Assembly: GCA_037127315.1 (NCBI GenBank)
Contig: JBBBDQ010000346.1
Location: 5,021,001-5,085,000 of the forward strand
Direction of reading: 5' to 3'
DNA length: 64,000 nt
Source of the DNA: Ascarosepion bandense
Lineage: Eukaryota > Mollusca > Cephalopoda > Sepiida > Sepiidae
A program made the position numbers and the translations under genes. The notes beneath the pieces are model-generated. The model ran no database searches and had not been told where the DNA came from. It saw nothing but the letters and a program-made list of their open reading frames with translations. Shown one piece after another: positions 11,506 through 22,939 of the stretch; position 1 is the stretch's first letter, and each line of letters starts with the position of its first letter.

Positions 11506-12230
11506 CAACTATGCATTCTCCCTTCTACATGGTGATTTTTGAACCACTGTAAAGAATGTTCGATACTTTGAATTTTCTGACAGTTCTTAATAAGTATATA
11601 AAATCCCCTTCAGTATGGAGATTTTTTTTATAATTTCCTGAATAAGCATTCAATCTTCCCTACTTTTGAAAACTTTCCTGCTGTCTCCTGTCTGTTTACA
11701 CAATTTCATTTACCTGTAGAGATTTTAAAACTGCTATCTGCCTTCTTAGTTTTCAAACGTATGGATGGCTACTGAAAATTCATAGAATATCTTCAATTTT
11801 CTAAAATTCTGGCCATTTTTGGTACGTTCCCTGTATATTTACACCATGTTTCGTATGCACGAATCTTCCCATGAAGACTTATCTTTTAATTATATAAAAT
11901 TTGACTTCAATAAAGAATTTTCGGACAAGTTTCTAATTGTCTGCGTAATATTCCATACACCTGAAGACTTTGAGCAATTCTTTGAAGGTGCATGAAACTT
12001 TCCTTCCATTCGGAGATTTTTGGATCATTCCTTATATGTGTAGGTGTGTGGAATTTCTAGCAATTCCCTGTGAACGTTTAAAATTTCCCTTTCGTATAGA
12101 GATTTTTGGATAACTGTCTAAACATCTACGCAATGTTCCACATTTATTAAAACTTACTGGCAATTCTCTTTATGTAAACAAAATTTCTTATTCTTATGGG
12201 AATTTTCGTACAGCCCTCGATATGAATGCC

Positions 12231-13001
12231 CAAGTTTCATTATTTATGGATAGTTTAGACAACGCTGTACATTTATGCCTATGCATAAAACAAATGCTGG
12301 GCTTGTGTAAAGTTTTATTTATACTAGTCTTTGAAGTCCAGGTCTCTAATGTTTTATGTCTGTGGTCACTTCAAAAGGACAGAATCAACCAACCCTGTCA
12401 CATGTTCTGCTTTTAGGTTTAATCTTTATTGCCTTGTCAATTCGGATTCAATTCATCGAAAGACTTCGTATTAGGTAAATATCAAAGGTTTATTGCATTG
12501 GATATCAATTGTAACCAATATTTGTTTTAGCTGGGAACCACTGTCAAACGGAGAAGAAACAATTTATGCATGAATGTCACGTGTAAGAACATTTACGTCA
12601 ATGATTGATGCTATTTTATTTTATTCCTTTTTTTTTATTATTATTCAGGCAAATATAATTGTGTAGAAACCAAGAGAATAGCGTCGGACGGGAAAATGTA
12701 ATTGATAAACAGACTTTGGATTAAAAAGAGGGTTCGTTTGAATAAAATTCAATCTGCAACACTTGGGGATAAATATGATTACAAGTCGTAAAGTAATTCC
12801 GATTATCTAAGGGGGTTATTTGTCTGAGATGCCTAGTGGAAGTTTGAATCATCAGATAAAACAGAATACTATGTGAAAACAAACCCACTATATCTGTTAA
12901 AGATATGCAGGATCTTTAAAATTATCTGTACAACATCCACAGTTTGTTGTATGCAGTCAATTCAAGATTAATCAATAACAATTCTTTGCATCTTAAAATA
13001 A
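12231..13001. other. No recognised feature
   Basis: AT-rich. A 64-codon frame at 12222-12416 shows no domain or codon bias I recognise. Confidence 0.4.
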
Positions 13002-13640
13002 TCTATATATAAAATTCTGTGACTTCCATTAGTCTGTCACATACTATAAAATAGCTATATATTGACCGATCAAAATCAGATTTGAGGAGAATTGCAAACA
13101 GGTATACAACAATCCAGTTTTTTAATTAGCCCTGCGTTTGTCACAACTATAAACAATTCAAAAAGCCAAACACTTTAAAAATTTGAAATTTGTCCCCAGA
13201 AAGAAATATTTAACATATGGCCATATTTCAGTTATTATTACTGAATTTCTATGACTTTTGCTCGTCCGTCTGTCACACTTTCTAAAATAGCTATACATTA
13301 ATCGATCGAAACCAAAAGTTTTGGGAAACAGGTAAGTGTGTACAAAGTACAGTTAGTTTTAGCATGGTGTGTAGCTTAGTACAATCAATTTTTATTTGGT
13401 AAAATGAAAACGTTTTATTATTTAACATGAAAAATACTCCCCTCCCACTATTAAAATAAATAATTAAGATAAATACTTATTTAATAAAAACGTAATATTG
13501 TTTTTATTTTTGCATAAGCTTTTATATAGAAGAATCTAATTTCCTGTTGCATTTGCGAGAACTATGCACAAATCACATGACCAAAATATTAAAAAAGTTG
13601 GAATTTGGTCCCAGACAGAAATATTTACGCATGGCCATTT
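13002..13640 (+). repeat. Modular dispersed repeat, possibly Helentron-like
   Basis: Module 1 ('tatataaaattctgtgactt', 'gtctgtcacatactataaaa', 'atagctatatattgaccgat') recurs at 13240-13320 as 'tgaatttctatgactttt', 'gtctgtcacactttctaaaa', 'atagctatacattaatcgat'. Module 2 ('aaatttgtccccagaaagaa', 'atggccat') recurs at 13590-13640 as 'ggaatttggtcccagacaga'. The opening motif resembles 5' ends of Helentron/DINE-type elements, but no 3' terminus was identified. Confidence 0.4.
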
Positions 13641-14005
13641 GTATGTTGCATGCTCAAGAGTAAGAAATCTTAAGAATTTATTCTTCGTTGTTAAAAAGGA
13701 AGAAAAATATATTTTCTTAAAAATAACATTTATCATGATGTCGTATAAAATTAAATTATATTAAATCAATTATTAGTGTTTATTAGCAGGGTTATTATCA
13801 AAGTATTTTTTCTAGGCAATCAAATTTCATTGATTGGTTTGCGAAATTAAACAAAACGTAGAGTTTGTAAATCTCGACAAAAAATGTCAGTGATAATTTG
13901 AACAATACTAAATACTGTGAAATTTAAACACACGTCAGCGTTTTGCGACAAAAAAAACTGGTAAGGGTAGGTTTGGAAGGCGATCATAATGCGTTTAGTA
14001 AAATA

Positions 14006-14576
14006 TAGAGATTATCGAATATGTTCATAATAGAGATTATTGAACAAGTTCATAATAGAGATTATCGAACAAGTTCATAATAGAGATTATCAAACATGTT
14101 CATAATAGAGATTATCGAACAAGTTCATAATAGAGATTATTGAACATGTTCATAATAGAGATTATTGAACATGTTCATAATAGAGATTATCTAACATGTT
14201 CATAATAGAGATTATCGAGGATGCATGTTAATAATAGAGACTATTGAACATGTTCATAATAGAGATTATCAAACATGTTCATAATAGAGATTATCGAACA
14301 TGTTCATAATAGAGATTATCGAACATGTTCATAATAGAGATTATTGAACATGTTCATAATAGAGATTATCGAATGTGTTCATAATAGAGATTATTGAACA
14401 TGTTCATAATAAAGAAATTCTAACATGTTCATAATAGAGATTATCAAACATGTTCATAATAGAGATTATTGAACATGTTCATAATAGAGATTATCTAACA
14501 TGTTCATAATAGAGATTATTGAACATGTTCATAATAAAGAAATTCTAACATGTTCATAATAGAGATTATCGAACAT
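14006..14576 (+). repeat. 25-bp minisatellite array 1
   Basis: About 23 tandem units: a 15-base part 'ataatagagattatc' followed by the 10-base palindrome GAACATGTTC, with variants (caagttc, taacatgttc, caaacatgttc). The perfect palindrome occurs nine times (14142, 14167, 14246, 14296, 14321, 14346, 14396, 14471, 14521). The variant 'gaggatgcatgttaa' at 14216 also appears at the start of array 2. Confidence 0.97.
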
Positions 14577-14580
14577 ACAA

Positions 14581-14776
14581 TATTCATTATAAAAGTTTAG
14601 TGGACACATGCTTTTCAGTAAATTAGACACCTCCTTTTTTAAAAAATATAATTGCGCAGTTATTAGTAAAAGAGGACAAACAATCATGCTAATTACAAAT
14701 TTTGTGATAACAAAATCGAACCAATACAATAATTTAAATTTCTTGTAAATGTTTCAACAGATGACAAAATGTGCAA
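14581..14776 (+). repeat. Duplicated flank, copy 1
   Basis: 196 bp downstream of array 1 (tattcattataaaagtttag ... gatgacaaaatgtgcaa), repeated with few differences at 17659-17854 downstream of array 2. Confidence 0.95.
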
Positions 14777-14907
14777 GGTAAGTAAGGTAAAGAAGGTGTT
14801 GGGTAGTATTTATTATGCATTAATATTTCGAGAGCAATGTCTCATCTTCAGAATGAGAGTAGTGCTTGATTTCATGTCCGCTCGTAGACTGTACCGTTCA
14901 ATGAATG

Positions 14908-14969
<62 letters not shown>

Positions 14970-15127
14970 TGGCAGAAGTAGCAGTGAAAGATGACCATTT
15001 GTTGAAAGTCACGGTTCACGAGCGGACGTAAAATCAATCACATCTATCATTCTGAAGATGATATTTGGATCTCGAAAGATTAATGAATAATAAATCGGTA
15101 ATGCCCAACACCTTCTTTACTTTCCTT
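14777..15127. repeat. Foldback element with (CA)n core
   Basis: The left arm ('ggtaaagaaggtgttggg', 'atttcgag..tctcatcttcagaatgagag', 'gtccgctcgt') is repeated inverted at 15010-15125 ('acgagcggac', 'cattctgaagatgata', 'cccaacaccttctttac'). The core is (CA)28 at 14909-14966. It starts exactly where the 196-bp duplicated flank ends. Confidence 0.8.
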
Positions 15128-15225
15128 TATTTTACTAAACGCATTGTGACAGCCTTCAAAACTTACTCTTACCATTAATATACACAATGCTTCAGGCAAT
15201 TTACAAAAACATCAGTATTATTAAG

Positions 15226-15529
15226 TCAGTCAGTTAAGTGCTATACGTGAAACACGCTTGGGCGATCATGTATCGAAAGAGACATGACTGACTAGGCAGA
15301 AGATTATCCCGCAGTAGGTTACCATTGCTTTCAGCGGTAGACTGGTTGCCAGCCAAGGCTACAGAATCCAATCTGTCCTGTTATTTAACCCATAACTGGA
15401 AGGAAGAGACGGATTAATACCTTTCCTAAGGGTATTTGTGCGTAAGTGGATGCAATGAATTCAACTGGAATTCGAACTCGGCTCTCCGATTTCTCGTTCC
15501 GAGCTGATATCTACTGCACCACAACGCAG
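15226..15529 (-). repeat. SINE-A, full length with target duplication
   Basis: Complete minus-strand copy from tail ('cagtcagttaagtgctatac') to head ('ctactgcaccacaacgcag'). The direct repeat 'attattaag' at 15217-15225 and 15530-15538 is a plausible 9-bp target-site duplication. Confidence 0.9.
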
Positions 15530-15879
15530 ATTATTAAGGTTTTAATTTAAATATAGTTTGTTCTTTCTTATTTGCCTTTCGTCTATTCTTTCAGGTAGAT
15601 GTTAAAATTACTTATAGATTTCTGACTTTTAAGGAACATGACAACGCCGCAATAGAAAGTACGATCCCAATCCCGGTTCAATCGTGACCAAATTGGACAC
15701 ACAGATCCAGCGTGACGGAGAAGGAACCACCAAGTTGCGTTAGCAAAGGTGCTAGGGGCAAGAAGTTAATTGAAACAGTAAGTGGTATGCAGGAATGAGA
15801 AACTGACCATTGTCTTAATATGTTGCGTGATCTTGGAAGCATTCTGATGTGTTCAATAAAACTTAATTGGTTTATCTTC

Positions 15880-17080
15880 TTCTTCTTCATTTGCCGTGGC
15901 CCTTCAGAACATAGGCGATTATGGACTTCCATTTGGTTCTGTCTCTTGTCGCACTCAAAAATCTTTCTCTTGGTATCTCTTCAAAGACCCGTTCCGTCAA
16001 CCGTTTGCTCAGACCTAACAAGTACATCTCGCGCTGCTTTCCCCTGTCTCTTTTTCCATTATCCGACCTGTGAGTATCAAGTTGTCCAGGCCTTCCTTCC
16101 TCATTACGAGTCCCAGGAACCTCATTTGTTTCTTCCTGATATTTATTATCAGTTTTCTTCTCGTTCCCATCCTTTCCAACACCTCATCGTTGCACACGTG
16201 CTCTGTCTATGGTATCCTCAGCATCCTTCTGTAAAATCACATTTTGCTGCGTCAAGCCTCTCCTTCATCTTTGATGAGATCATCCAGCATTCACTTCCAT
16301 ACATCACATAGTAATCCCGCATTTTTTTGTTGTTTCTAATGAGATTTTTCTGTCTTTTAGTACTATGGTTAGCTTCTGAAATGCACCTTTGGCCATGCCC
16401 ATGCGTCGTTGGTTCTCCGTGTTATATTTTCCATCCTCTCTCAAAACAGTTCCCAGGTATTTGATTTTTTTTACTAGTTTTTTTATTCTCCAACTTGCAG
16501 TTGGCATATTGGTCTGCTCTTTTTGCTGATGACCATGCATTCAGTTTTCTTGAGGTTTATGCTCAATTCTTTCTTGTCACTTTCTTTTAATAACTTCTAT
16601 AGAAGGTCCTACATTTTCCTTTCCGTGTCTGCTATCAGCACCCTGTCATCCGCGTATCGGATATTGTTGAGATTGTGGCTGCCAATGACGAATCCTGGCA
16701 AGGATTTTATTTATATCATAATTACTTCGCTGTACAGGTTGAAAACATCCGATGAGAAAACACATCCTTGTTTTACGCCCTTTCTATTTTTGCATAACTG
16801 CTGAGTTCATCTCCTATCCGTAAACAAGCGGTTTGTTGCCATTATAGATTCTTGATTATCCTAACGTCTTTTCTAAAAATATCGAGTATGTCGAACATCT
16901 CTATCAAGTCCCTATGTCGTACTTTATCAAACGCTTTTGCGTAGTCTATAAAGCACAGATAAAGGTTACCTACGTTTTCTAATAAACTTTTTCCTTTTTT
17001 TATCAGTATCTGAAAATTGTACTGATAATTTATAAAAATTCTGTAAGTCGAAAGATCATCTGATACTTGAAACAATAATT
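15880..17080 (-). pseudogene. LINE-E reverse transcriptase pseudogene
   Basis: The longest RT remnant in the window, minus strand, 5' truncated. Motifs in order: FIDYAKAFDKVRH (16957-16915, catalytic Asp block), GVKQGCVFSSDVFNLY (about 16783-16735), RYADD (about 16660-16645, active-site box), thumb-region FQKLTIVLKDRKISLET (about 16400-16340), and the C-terminal DEVLERMGTRRK and RFLGLVMRKEGLDNL (16190-16080). The frame is broken by stops and shifts, so it cannot make an enzyme. Similarity to RTE/BovB-type C-termini is from memory of family patterns; the 3' end is near a GAA-rich tail at 15880-15895. Confidence 0.85.
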
Positions 17081-17155
17081 AGTACACAACACTATAGGAA
17101 TTCACATTATATAGCGAGTTAACTCTTGTTTTCGAAAGTGGTATTAAAATTACGC

Positions 17156-17650
17156 CATAATAGAGAATATCGAGGATGCATGTTAATAATAGAGACTATT
17201 GAACATGTTCATAATAGAGATTATCAAACATGTTCATAATAGAGATTATCGAACATGTTCATAATAGAGATTATCAAACATGTTCATAATAGAGATTATC
17301 GAACATGTTCATAATAGAAATTATCGAACAGGTTCATGATAGAGATTATCGAACATGTTCATAATAGAGATTATTGAACATGTTCATAATAGAGATTATC
17401 TAACATGTTCATAATAGAGATTATCAAACATGTTCATAATAGAGATTATCGAACATGTTCATAATAGAGATTATCGAACATGTTCATAATAGAGATTATC
17501 GAACATGTTCATAATAGAGATTATCAAACATGTTCATAATAGAGATTATCGAACATGTTCATGATAGAGATTATCGAACATGTTCATAATAGAGATTATC
17601 GAACATGTTCATAATAGAGATTATTGAACATGTTCATAATAGAGATTATC
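17156..17650 (+). repeat. 25-bp minisatellite array 2
   Basis: About 20 units of the same 25-bp repeat as array 1. The perfect palindrome GAACATGTTC occurs 12 times (17201, 17251, 17301, 17351, 17376, 17451, 17476, 17501, 17551, 17576, 17601, 17626). It starts with the distinctive variant also found at 14216, so array 2 was probably copied from within array 1 or the reverse. Confidence 0.97.
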
Positions 17651-17658
17651 GGATATAC

Positions 17659-17854
17659 ATATTCATTATAAAAGTTTAGTGGACACATGCTTTTTAGTAA
17701 ATTAGACACCTCCTTTTTTTAAAAATATAATTGCGCAGTTATTAGTAAAAGAGGACAAACCATCATGCTAATTACAAATTTGAGATAACAAATTCGAACC
17801 AATACAATAATTTAAATTTCTTGTAAATGTTTTAACAGATGACAAAATGTGCAA
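17659..17854 (+). repeat. Duplicated flank, copy 2
   Basis: Second copy of 14581-14776, same orientation and length; ends at the identical 'gatgacaaaatgtgcaa'. Confidence 0.95.
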
Positions 17855-17875
17855 CATTGAAAACCAAATGATGCA

Positions 17876-18093
17876 CATGGTCATTACCTTCTGCGGTAGA
17901 CTGGTTGCCAACCAAGGCTATAAAACAAAACCTGTCCGGCTATTTAACCTATAGCTGGCTGGATAAGTGACTGATTCATACCTTCCCTAAGTGCATTTGT
18001 GCGTATGAGAATGCAGTGAATTCAACTGGAATTCGAACACGGCTCTCCGATTTCTTGTTCTGAGCCGATACCCACTGCACTAGAACGCATATC
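17876..18093 (-). repeat. SINE-A, tail-truncated
   Basis: Minus strand: body 'ctgcggtagactggttgcca', 'gaattcgaacacggctctcc' B-box region, head 'acccactgcactagaacgca'. Lacks the distal tail. Confidence 0.85.
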
Positions 18094-18427
18094 CTTACCC
18101 CAACGCGCATCCTTCAAACAGCATCAACACCAAAAATGACACGAACAAGAGAAAGTTTCTCGGGTGACGTGTTTCATCCTTAAGTATTCATCGGACTAAA
18201 TTGTGGTTTACATTTTCACATGCCATAATTTTGAAGAAAGTAACAAAAAATTCAAGACACAAGTTACTAATCATAATCAGCTAGAATATTTCGAATTGCG
18301 CTGGTTTATTGGGAAGACTTGCTTCGAATGATGCTGAATAAAATTCAGCAGTTTTTTTTTTATTCAGGATAATATGAAAGTTCGTTGCTTACTCTTCAGC
18401 AATGAACTGAATTTTTTTCGGTGACTG

Positions 18428-18623
18428 GCGTGTGTATACACCGCTTATATATACCACGCTAAAACATTCCTTCTCTGATTCCATGCGTCTATGGCTTAGG
18501 GGTTAGCGACTCCGATTGACGCCAAATTGCCGAGTTTCGATCCTGGTCAGAAGCAATGTATGTCTAGCCACACTGATGAGCTGTGATATAGCGGAACAGG
18601 CTTGTATCTGGATGACAAATATA
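18428..18623 (+). repeat. SINE-C, diverged
   Basis: 'gtgtgtatacaccgcttata', tRNA-like 'tggcttaggggttagcgact' and 'gagtttcgatcctgg' (a better B-box than other SINE-C copies), then 'gagctgtgatatagcggaac' and a TA-rich end. The 5' part is degraded. Confidence 0.75.
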
Positions 18624-18629
18624 TATATT

Positions 18630-19260
18630 CAAAAATACTAATCAAAATAAGCCTAGCGATCACCAATATAGTGTATCAATTCTAATCCTTGTACAAAACT
18701 GTTTTTCTTGTCATAAATCAATTAACTATATCGGCCTCTATCTCCTTGACGTGCCATTTTTTTTTTTTTTTTTTTGCTCAAGTGCAATAAAAAGGTACCT
18801 AGCCAGTCACAATTTAAAATAGCCAATAAGGAAGATTCTGGTCTATAACACTAGCATTCAACATAGGTCCTGTAACAGAAGACATCACGTTGTGTAAATG
18901 GCCCTTTACATAAATCTGATCTTATTCAACAGCAGCAAAAGTTGTATTGAAGCTTGTTTTTTTAATAGAAAGACTACATTCAATTCACAAAGCTCAGAAT
19001 AAACACTATTTTATTTAGACATAACAAAAACTACATCTCAAACAGAGAATCATGTAAATAAATGAAAAGCACTTAGCAACAAAATCCATTTAAAAATGGA
19101 TTAAGAAGGGATCGAAAGTGTTTGGAACAGTAGAAATTACGGACAATTCTTACACTCTTCATGTAAAAATATAAGAATTACAAGAAAAACTTAAAAAATA
19201 ATTAAAGTTTCCTTGTCTACCATATAAAGCGACACATGTTTCAAAGAATCTTTGTTGCCC
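18630..19260. other. No recognised feature
   Basis: AT-rich; a poly(T) run at 18757-18775. No gene or repeat family recognised. Confidence 0.4.
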
Positions 19261-19267
19261 CAAATAT

Positions 19268-19269
19268 AC

Positions 19270-19317
<48 letters not shown>
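19268..19317. repeat. (TA)n microsatellite
   Basis: About 24 TA units. Confidence 0.95.
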
Positions 19318-19320
<3 letters not shown>

Positions 19321-19559
19321 CAGATTTTAGTCAATAACACAATAATATTCACTCATAGACACAGTAAAAAGGACCTTCAGATATTAGAGACCAGCTAGAT
19401 TAAATCAAAACAACCCACACTTAATAAAATCAAATTTCAGTCTGGTCATAACACATTAAATTGCATTTATACATATGATTCTGTTAATATTTCGATCTCT
19501 CACGCGGCGTGACTTCATAGAACCGCATTACAAATTTACGAATTGCGTCTGCTATTCCG

Positions 19560-19863
19560 AGACTGTTATCGTTGCTTAGCAATGTTTTATGTCAACACAA
19601 GATAAAATCATCTTTGATGGTGGATGTCTTTATGTTGACGTCCTTATAACCTGTCTTAAGATGGCTCATGTGAGCCTAAAGCTTAGAACCAACATAATAA
19701 AAAATATCAAAATGTTGGACAACTTTTGTCTCTATTTTCACTTAAAATTAAAGCCAAAATACGATGTTTAGAACGGCTCTTGATTAAACATAATAAGCAT
19801 TCATTGTCTGTTATATTTAACAGTATAATTAGAATTTTTTCCTCTTGTCTTTATTTTATTTAA

Positions 19864-19865
<2 letters not shown>
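19560..19865 (+). mobile_element. Penelope-like element fragment
   Basis: Reverse-complement relative of 44587-44850: shared 'ttttatgtcaacacaa', 'agatggctcatgtgagcc', 'aaagcttagaa', 'catgttggacaact'-type sequence, 'aaaatacga..gttt' and 'attcattgtctgttatattt'. The hairpin GGCTCATGTGAGCC is conserved. It ends next to a (TA)n run (19866-19901), like the 44-45 kb copies. The PLE assignment is inferred via those copies. Confidence 0.5.
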
Positions 19866-19902
<37 letters not shown>

Positions 19903-19999
19903 TTCAGACTGTGCTGTTTTTTTCCTATTATAGTATTCGTAAAAAAAGAAAAATCAGTTCGCCCATTCAGCGTCAGTTTGGTTAAGCAAACATGTTCTC

Positions 20000-20885
20000 G
20001 AGATTTTTTATAAACTATTTCTTACGGATCAATAAAACGTTACTAGGGAGAGAATTTTATTAAACCTGCCCACAAGAACTGTCGAAACGCAATTATAAGA
20101 GCATCCATAATGACAGTATTTTTTTTAACAAATACCCGACACTTAAGCTATTAGAGCCATCTGCATTACAATCGCATTTGTCAATAGAAAGTCAGACGAT
20201 AGAAATAGCGGACATTATCAGGGTAAGAAAAACTGTCGTTTTGCAAACAGAGACATTTACATAATAAAAGAAAGGTGTTTTTAACCAGTTTCCACACGTA
20301 CTTAAAAAAATGAAGGAGAAAGTAAAAGAAATAAAAAGCCATTTGTAATAACCATTTAAGGCTAAAGAAGGCAATAAAGCCACTACCAATAACTTCAAGA
20401 ACAAAGAAAATAACGACTGAGGCCAAGCAAATGCACCCATCCCATTGAATATACTTTTGATGTTTAAGGTTGTCATTTTCACAATGAATAATTGATTTCT
20501 GAAAAATGTGTTTGTTTCAATAGAAATTGGTTACCATTTTTTAAATAAATATTTTTTGAGTTGTTATTTTTTAAATAAATATTTGTTTGCCAAAAATGTT
20601 TTCTCTCAGTAGCCTATATGTTAACTGTGGTTAATATAAAAGTCCGAGAGTCATCTAAATTATTATGAAGGGACCGCCATGCAAAAAATCTTAAAATAGT
20701 TTGCGAACCACTGTATTAGACCTTCCACTGCTCAGTTTTGTCAGAATCAAAAATATTTATTTTATTTTACTTTCTTTTTATTTTTATTTATTTTTTTTTT
20801 TATCATTTTAAAAGTGAGTTTCTGTTCATATTATAAATATGGTTACAAATTGATCCCAAATATTATAAGGTTTACAGATGTATCA
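20000..20885. other. No recognised feature
   Basis: AT-rich. The minus-strand frames at 20181-20482 are hydrophobic low-complexity translations with no recognisable domain. A 'ttttttaaataaatat' duplication lies near 20540-20583. Confidence 0.4.
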
Positions 20886-20892
20886 TTTTGAA

Positions 20893-20985
20893 ACACTGGT
20901 TCTCATATGATCATTGAAGTGAAGCAATGCTAACCTTGGTTCATAACTAGTTGAGTGACTGTTTGGCAATACCAGGTGCTGTAAG
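20893..20985 (+). pseudogene. 5S rRNA-derived sequence
   Basis: 'actggttctcatatgatcat', 'gaagtgaagcaa' and the terminal 'caataccaggtgctgtaagc' follow 5S rRNA order; the first ~25 nt are missing. About 25 bp of SINE-A-head-like sequence may follow (20986-21010) before a minus-strand LINE-D. Confidence 0.75.
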
Positions 20986-20989
20986 CTTG

Positions 20990-21415
20990 GGTTTGCATGT
21001 GGTGGAATAGCATAGAACTTACACTTGCATCTAGCCATTTCAACTGTAAAATGATGAGACCTTGCAACCAATCTAGTACTGTGCTAAAATTCAAAGAGGT
21101 GAGTTCATCAGATTATTTACCATAAAAGTATTTATAGAAAACGTCCAGGGGAGCTACAATATGGCCGTGGGAAAGTGTCTGATGTCGAGATTGCATGTCA
21201 GAACTAATAACATTGCAGATTCTTCTTTGGGTTTTGTCAAGGATTTCTAAATATATTAAAAGAAAACCTGACCAAAGGTGGCAGTAATATTCTAAGTATG
21301 GGCGAAGCGTAAACTTGTAAATATTTAAGATAGATTCCAGGGATAAAAGTTGTCTAGCACGACACAGTGAACCAACTTTCCTAGCATCAGGCCTATCAAT
21401 CAATTCAATATAATC
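20990..21415 (-). pseudogene. LINE-D reverse transcriptase C-terminal pseudogene
   Basis: The minus frame 21403-21113 reads KVGSLCRARQLLSLESIL, then YKFTLRPYLEY, LWSGFLLIYLEILDKTQRR and VFYKYFYGK, the RT-thumb/C-terminal region typical of CR1/Jockey/L2-like elements. After a frame break it continues as RLVARSHHFTVE toward 20990. The 3' end is lost at the 5S-derived sequence. Confidence 0.85.
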
Positions 21416-21699
21416 TTTTCAGTTCTTGTCATCGGGAAAACGTTAACGTTATATCATTTTTCAAAATTGGCATTAATAATTTTCCCTATCATTTTCTGAT
21501 GGGGTCCCCATCGGGTTCACATAATTTCATTAGTTTACAATTCGATTGTTTTATTCACAATGATAGCCAAAATTTTATCGATTCTAAAAGTAATATCAAT
21601 TTCCATTACCTTTTCGTTTTCATTTTCCTTTTCTAAGTTATTTGTGAAATTATATGCCTTTCGAAATCTAAGGAACGCATTGAAATTTCGTTAGAAACA

Positions 21700-22190
21700 A
21701 TTTCGTTAGAAATAAAGAACAGAGTGCTGGACTGCTACGTATTATCAATATTGCTATATATCACCGGACAATCACGTCACAGATAAAAAGACTAAAGGTA
21801 ACAAAAATATAGTTCTACAGAAGGATGTTGAGAATACCATGGATTGAATATGTGAGTAACGAGAATGTTTTCAATAAAATTGAAATAGACAATACACTTA
21901 TAATTAAAATCTAGAAGAGGCAGTTGAAATTTATGGGAAACATGAGGAAAGAGGCTTGGAAAAATCTAACATTGACAGGACCTACTGAAGCTAAGAGAAA
22001 CAGATGAATGCAGCGAAAAACTAACTTGACTGAGAGAATCAATTGACGAACAACTGTTACTAAGAACTAAAAAACTAAAAACGGAAGTTGTAGAGAGCCA
22101 TGTCTTGGCGATGAAAATGTGCAGTGTGTTTTGAACTCGAGCTATGCGTGACAACGACGCCATCAAGTTTTAGCGATTTCTGTCTATTCA
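21700..22190 (+). pseudogene. LINE-E C-terminal end with poly(A)
   Basis: Plus strand: 'ttagaaataaagaacagagt', 'ggactgctacgtattatcaa', 'ctacagaaggatgttgagaa', 'catgaggaaagaggcttgga' correspond to LEIKNRVLDCYVLSI, RRMLRIPW and MRKEAWKNL of the LINE-E C-terminus. Many stops. It ends in an A-run at 22192-22200. Confidence 0.75.
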
Positions 22191-22740
22191 ATAAAAAAAA
22201 AGGAAAAATGGAAAAAAATAAACTGTGATCTTGCGCTAACCCGATAGATTATTTTGCTTTTTTTCTGTTAACAAAATCCTCACGCTATTTATCGATTTCT
22301 GATTTACATTGATTTACATTAAATCAATACTTGTTCGAATCATTCATGTGGCTCTCCAGAAGCACTTCACAGCGACGGATTCCTTTTAAGTTTTGTCAGT
22401 ATATACATAAGCATCATATCCATTAGTTGAAGATATATTTTTATTACACTTTACATTTTGCATGATCAAGTTGCTTATGAGATCTGCGTAGTTACAGAAT
22501 ATCCACCTTCATCATCCATCAAAGTTTGTTTAAAGAAGAGAATATGTAATACTGTTCAGAAGACTTTTTCATAGTCTAACTTATGTGGAGTTCAAACATC
22601 AAAGCGATTAACATAGCCAATGATAATTAAACAATTGCATATTTTGTGTATGCTGTCTGTTTCCAATGTTGATAATACGTATTCGCGCTTAAAATACTTG
22701 TTACAGAATGCCTAAGCTCTTCCATAATGGTTAGAATTCT
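22191..22740. other. No recognised feature
   Basis: AT-rich sequence; nothing recognised apart from a short 'gatttacatt' duplication at 22301-22320. Confidence 0.4.
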
Positions 22741-22744
22741 TATA

Positions 22745-22935
22745 ATCTAAAAAGAGCGGCAGTGACCGCTTTAGTAAGTACCTGGCTTCTCATGCAACCC
22801 TCTATCTTTATATACGCCAGATGATGCCGAAAATGGAGTACTGTTGTCACATTTAAACGGGAGCTTCTCGGTCCACACTTTTCAGCCATGACAGATTTAT
22901 AAAGCGTCTCCCTATCTTTGTTGGAAAACAATTAT
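22745..22935 (+). pseudogene. RT fragment, LINE-D-like
   Basis: In one plus frame YLYIRQMMPKMEYCCHI followed by TGASRSTLFSHDRFIKR matches the pattern 'LY-x-RP-x-MEYCxHxWxGA...DRxxKR' of CR1/Jockey-like RT C-termini. It contains stops and covers about 60 codons. Confidence 0.6.
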
Positions 22936-22939
22936 TTTC

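Larger units (their letters stand above)
10885..12230 (+). repeat. Old ~90-bp satellite interrupted by transposons
   Basis: Diverged units sharing 'gaattttctgacaattctct', 'cttcagtatggagattttt' and 'aatgttccac' recur at about 10885 and then from 11527 through 12230. The break 10990-11510 holds a mariner remnant and a SINE-B. Frames in this stretch are not conserved. Confidence 0.6.
13960..15173. repeat. Composite bracketed by a 46-bp inverted repeat
   Basis: 13960-14005 and 15128-15173 are inverted copies (about 40/46 identical; shared core 'aatgcgtttagtaaaata'). Between them lie the 25-bp array, the duplicated flank and a foldback with a (CA)n loop. This suggests the whole 1.2 kb behaves, or once behaved, as one foldback-type unit. 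Confidence 0.55.

Noticed and set aside
14006..14576. CRISPR array
   Set aside because: 25-bp units are contiguous with no unique spacers; eukaryotic minisatellite.
16523..16804. 93-codon plus-strand frame
   Set aside because: Antisense of the LINE-E RT, which has GVKQGC and YADD motifs on the minus strand.
20181..20482. Hydrophobic 81-96 codon minus-strand frames
   Set aside because: Two overlapping frames in AT-rich DNA with no conserved motif; no splice or start context support.
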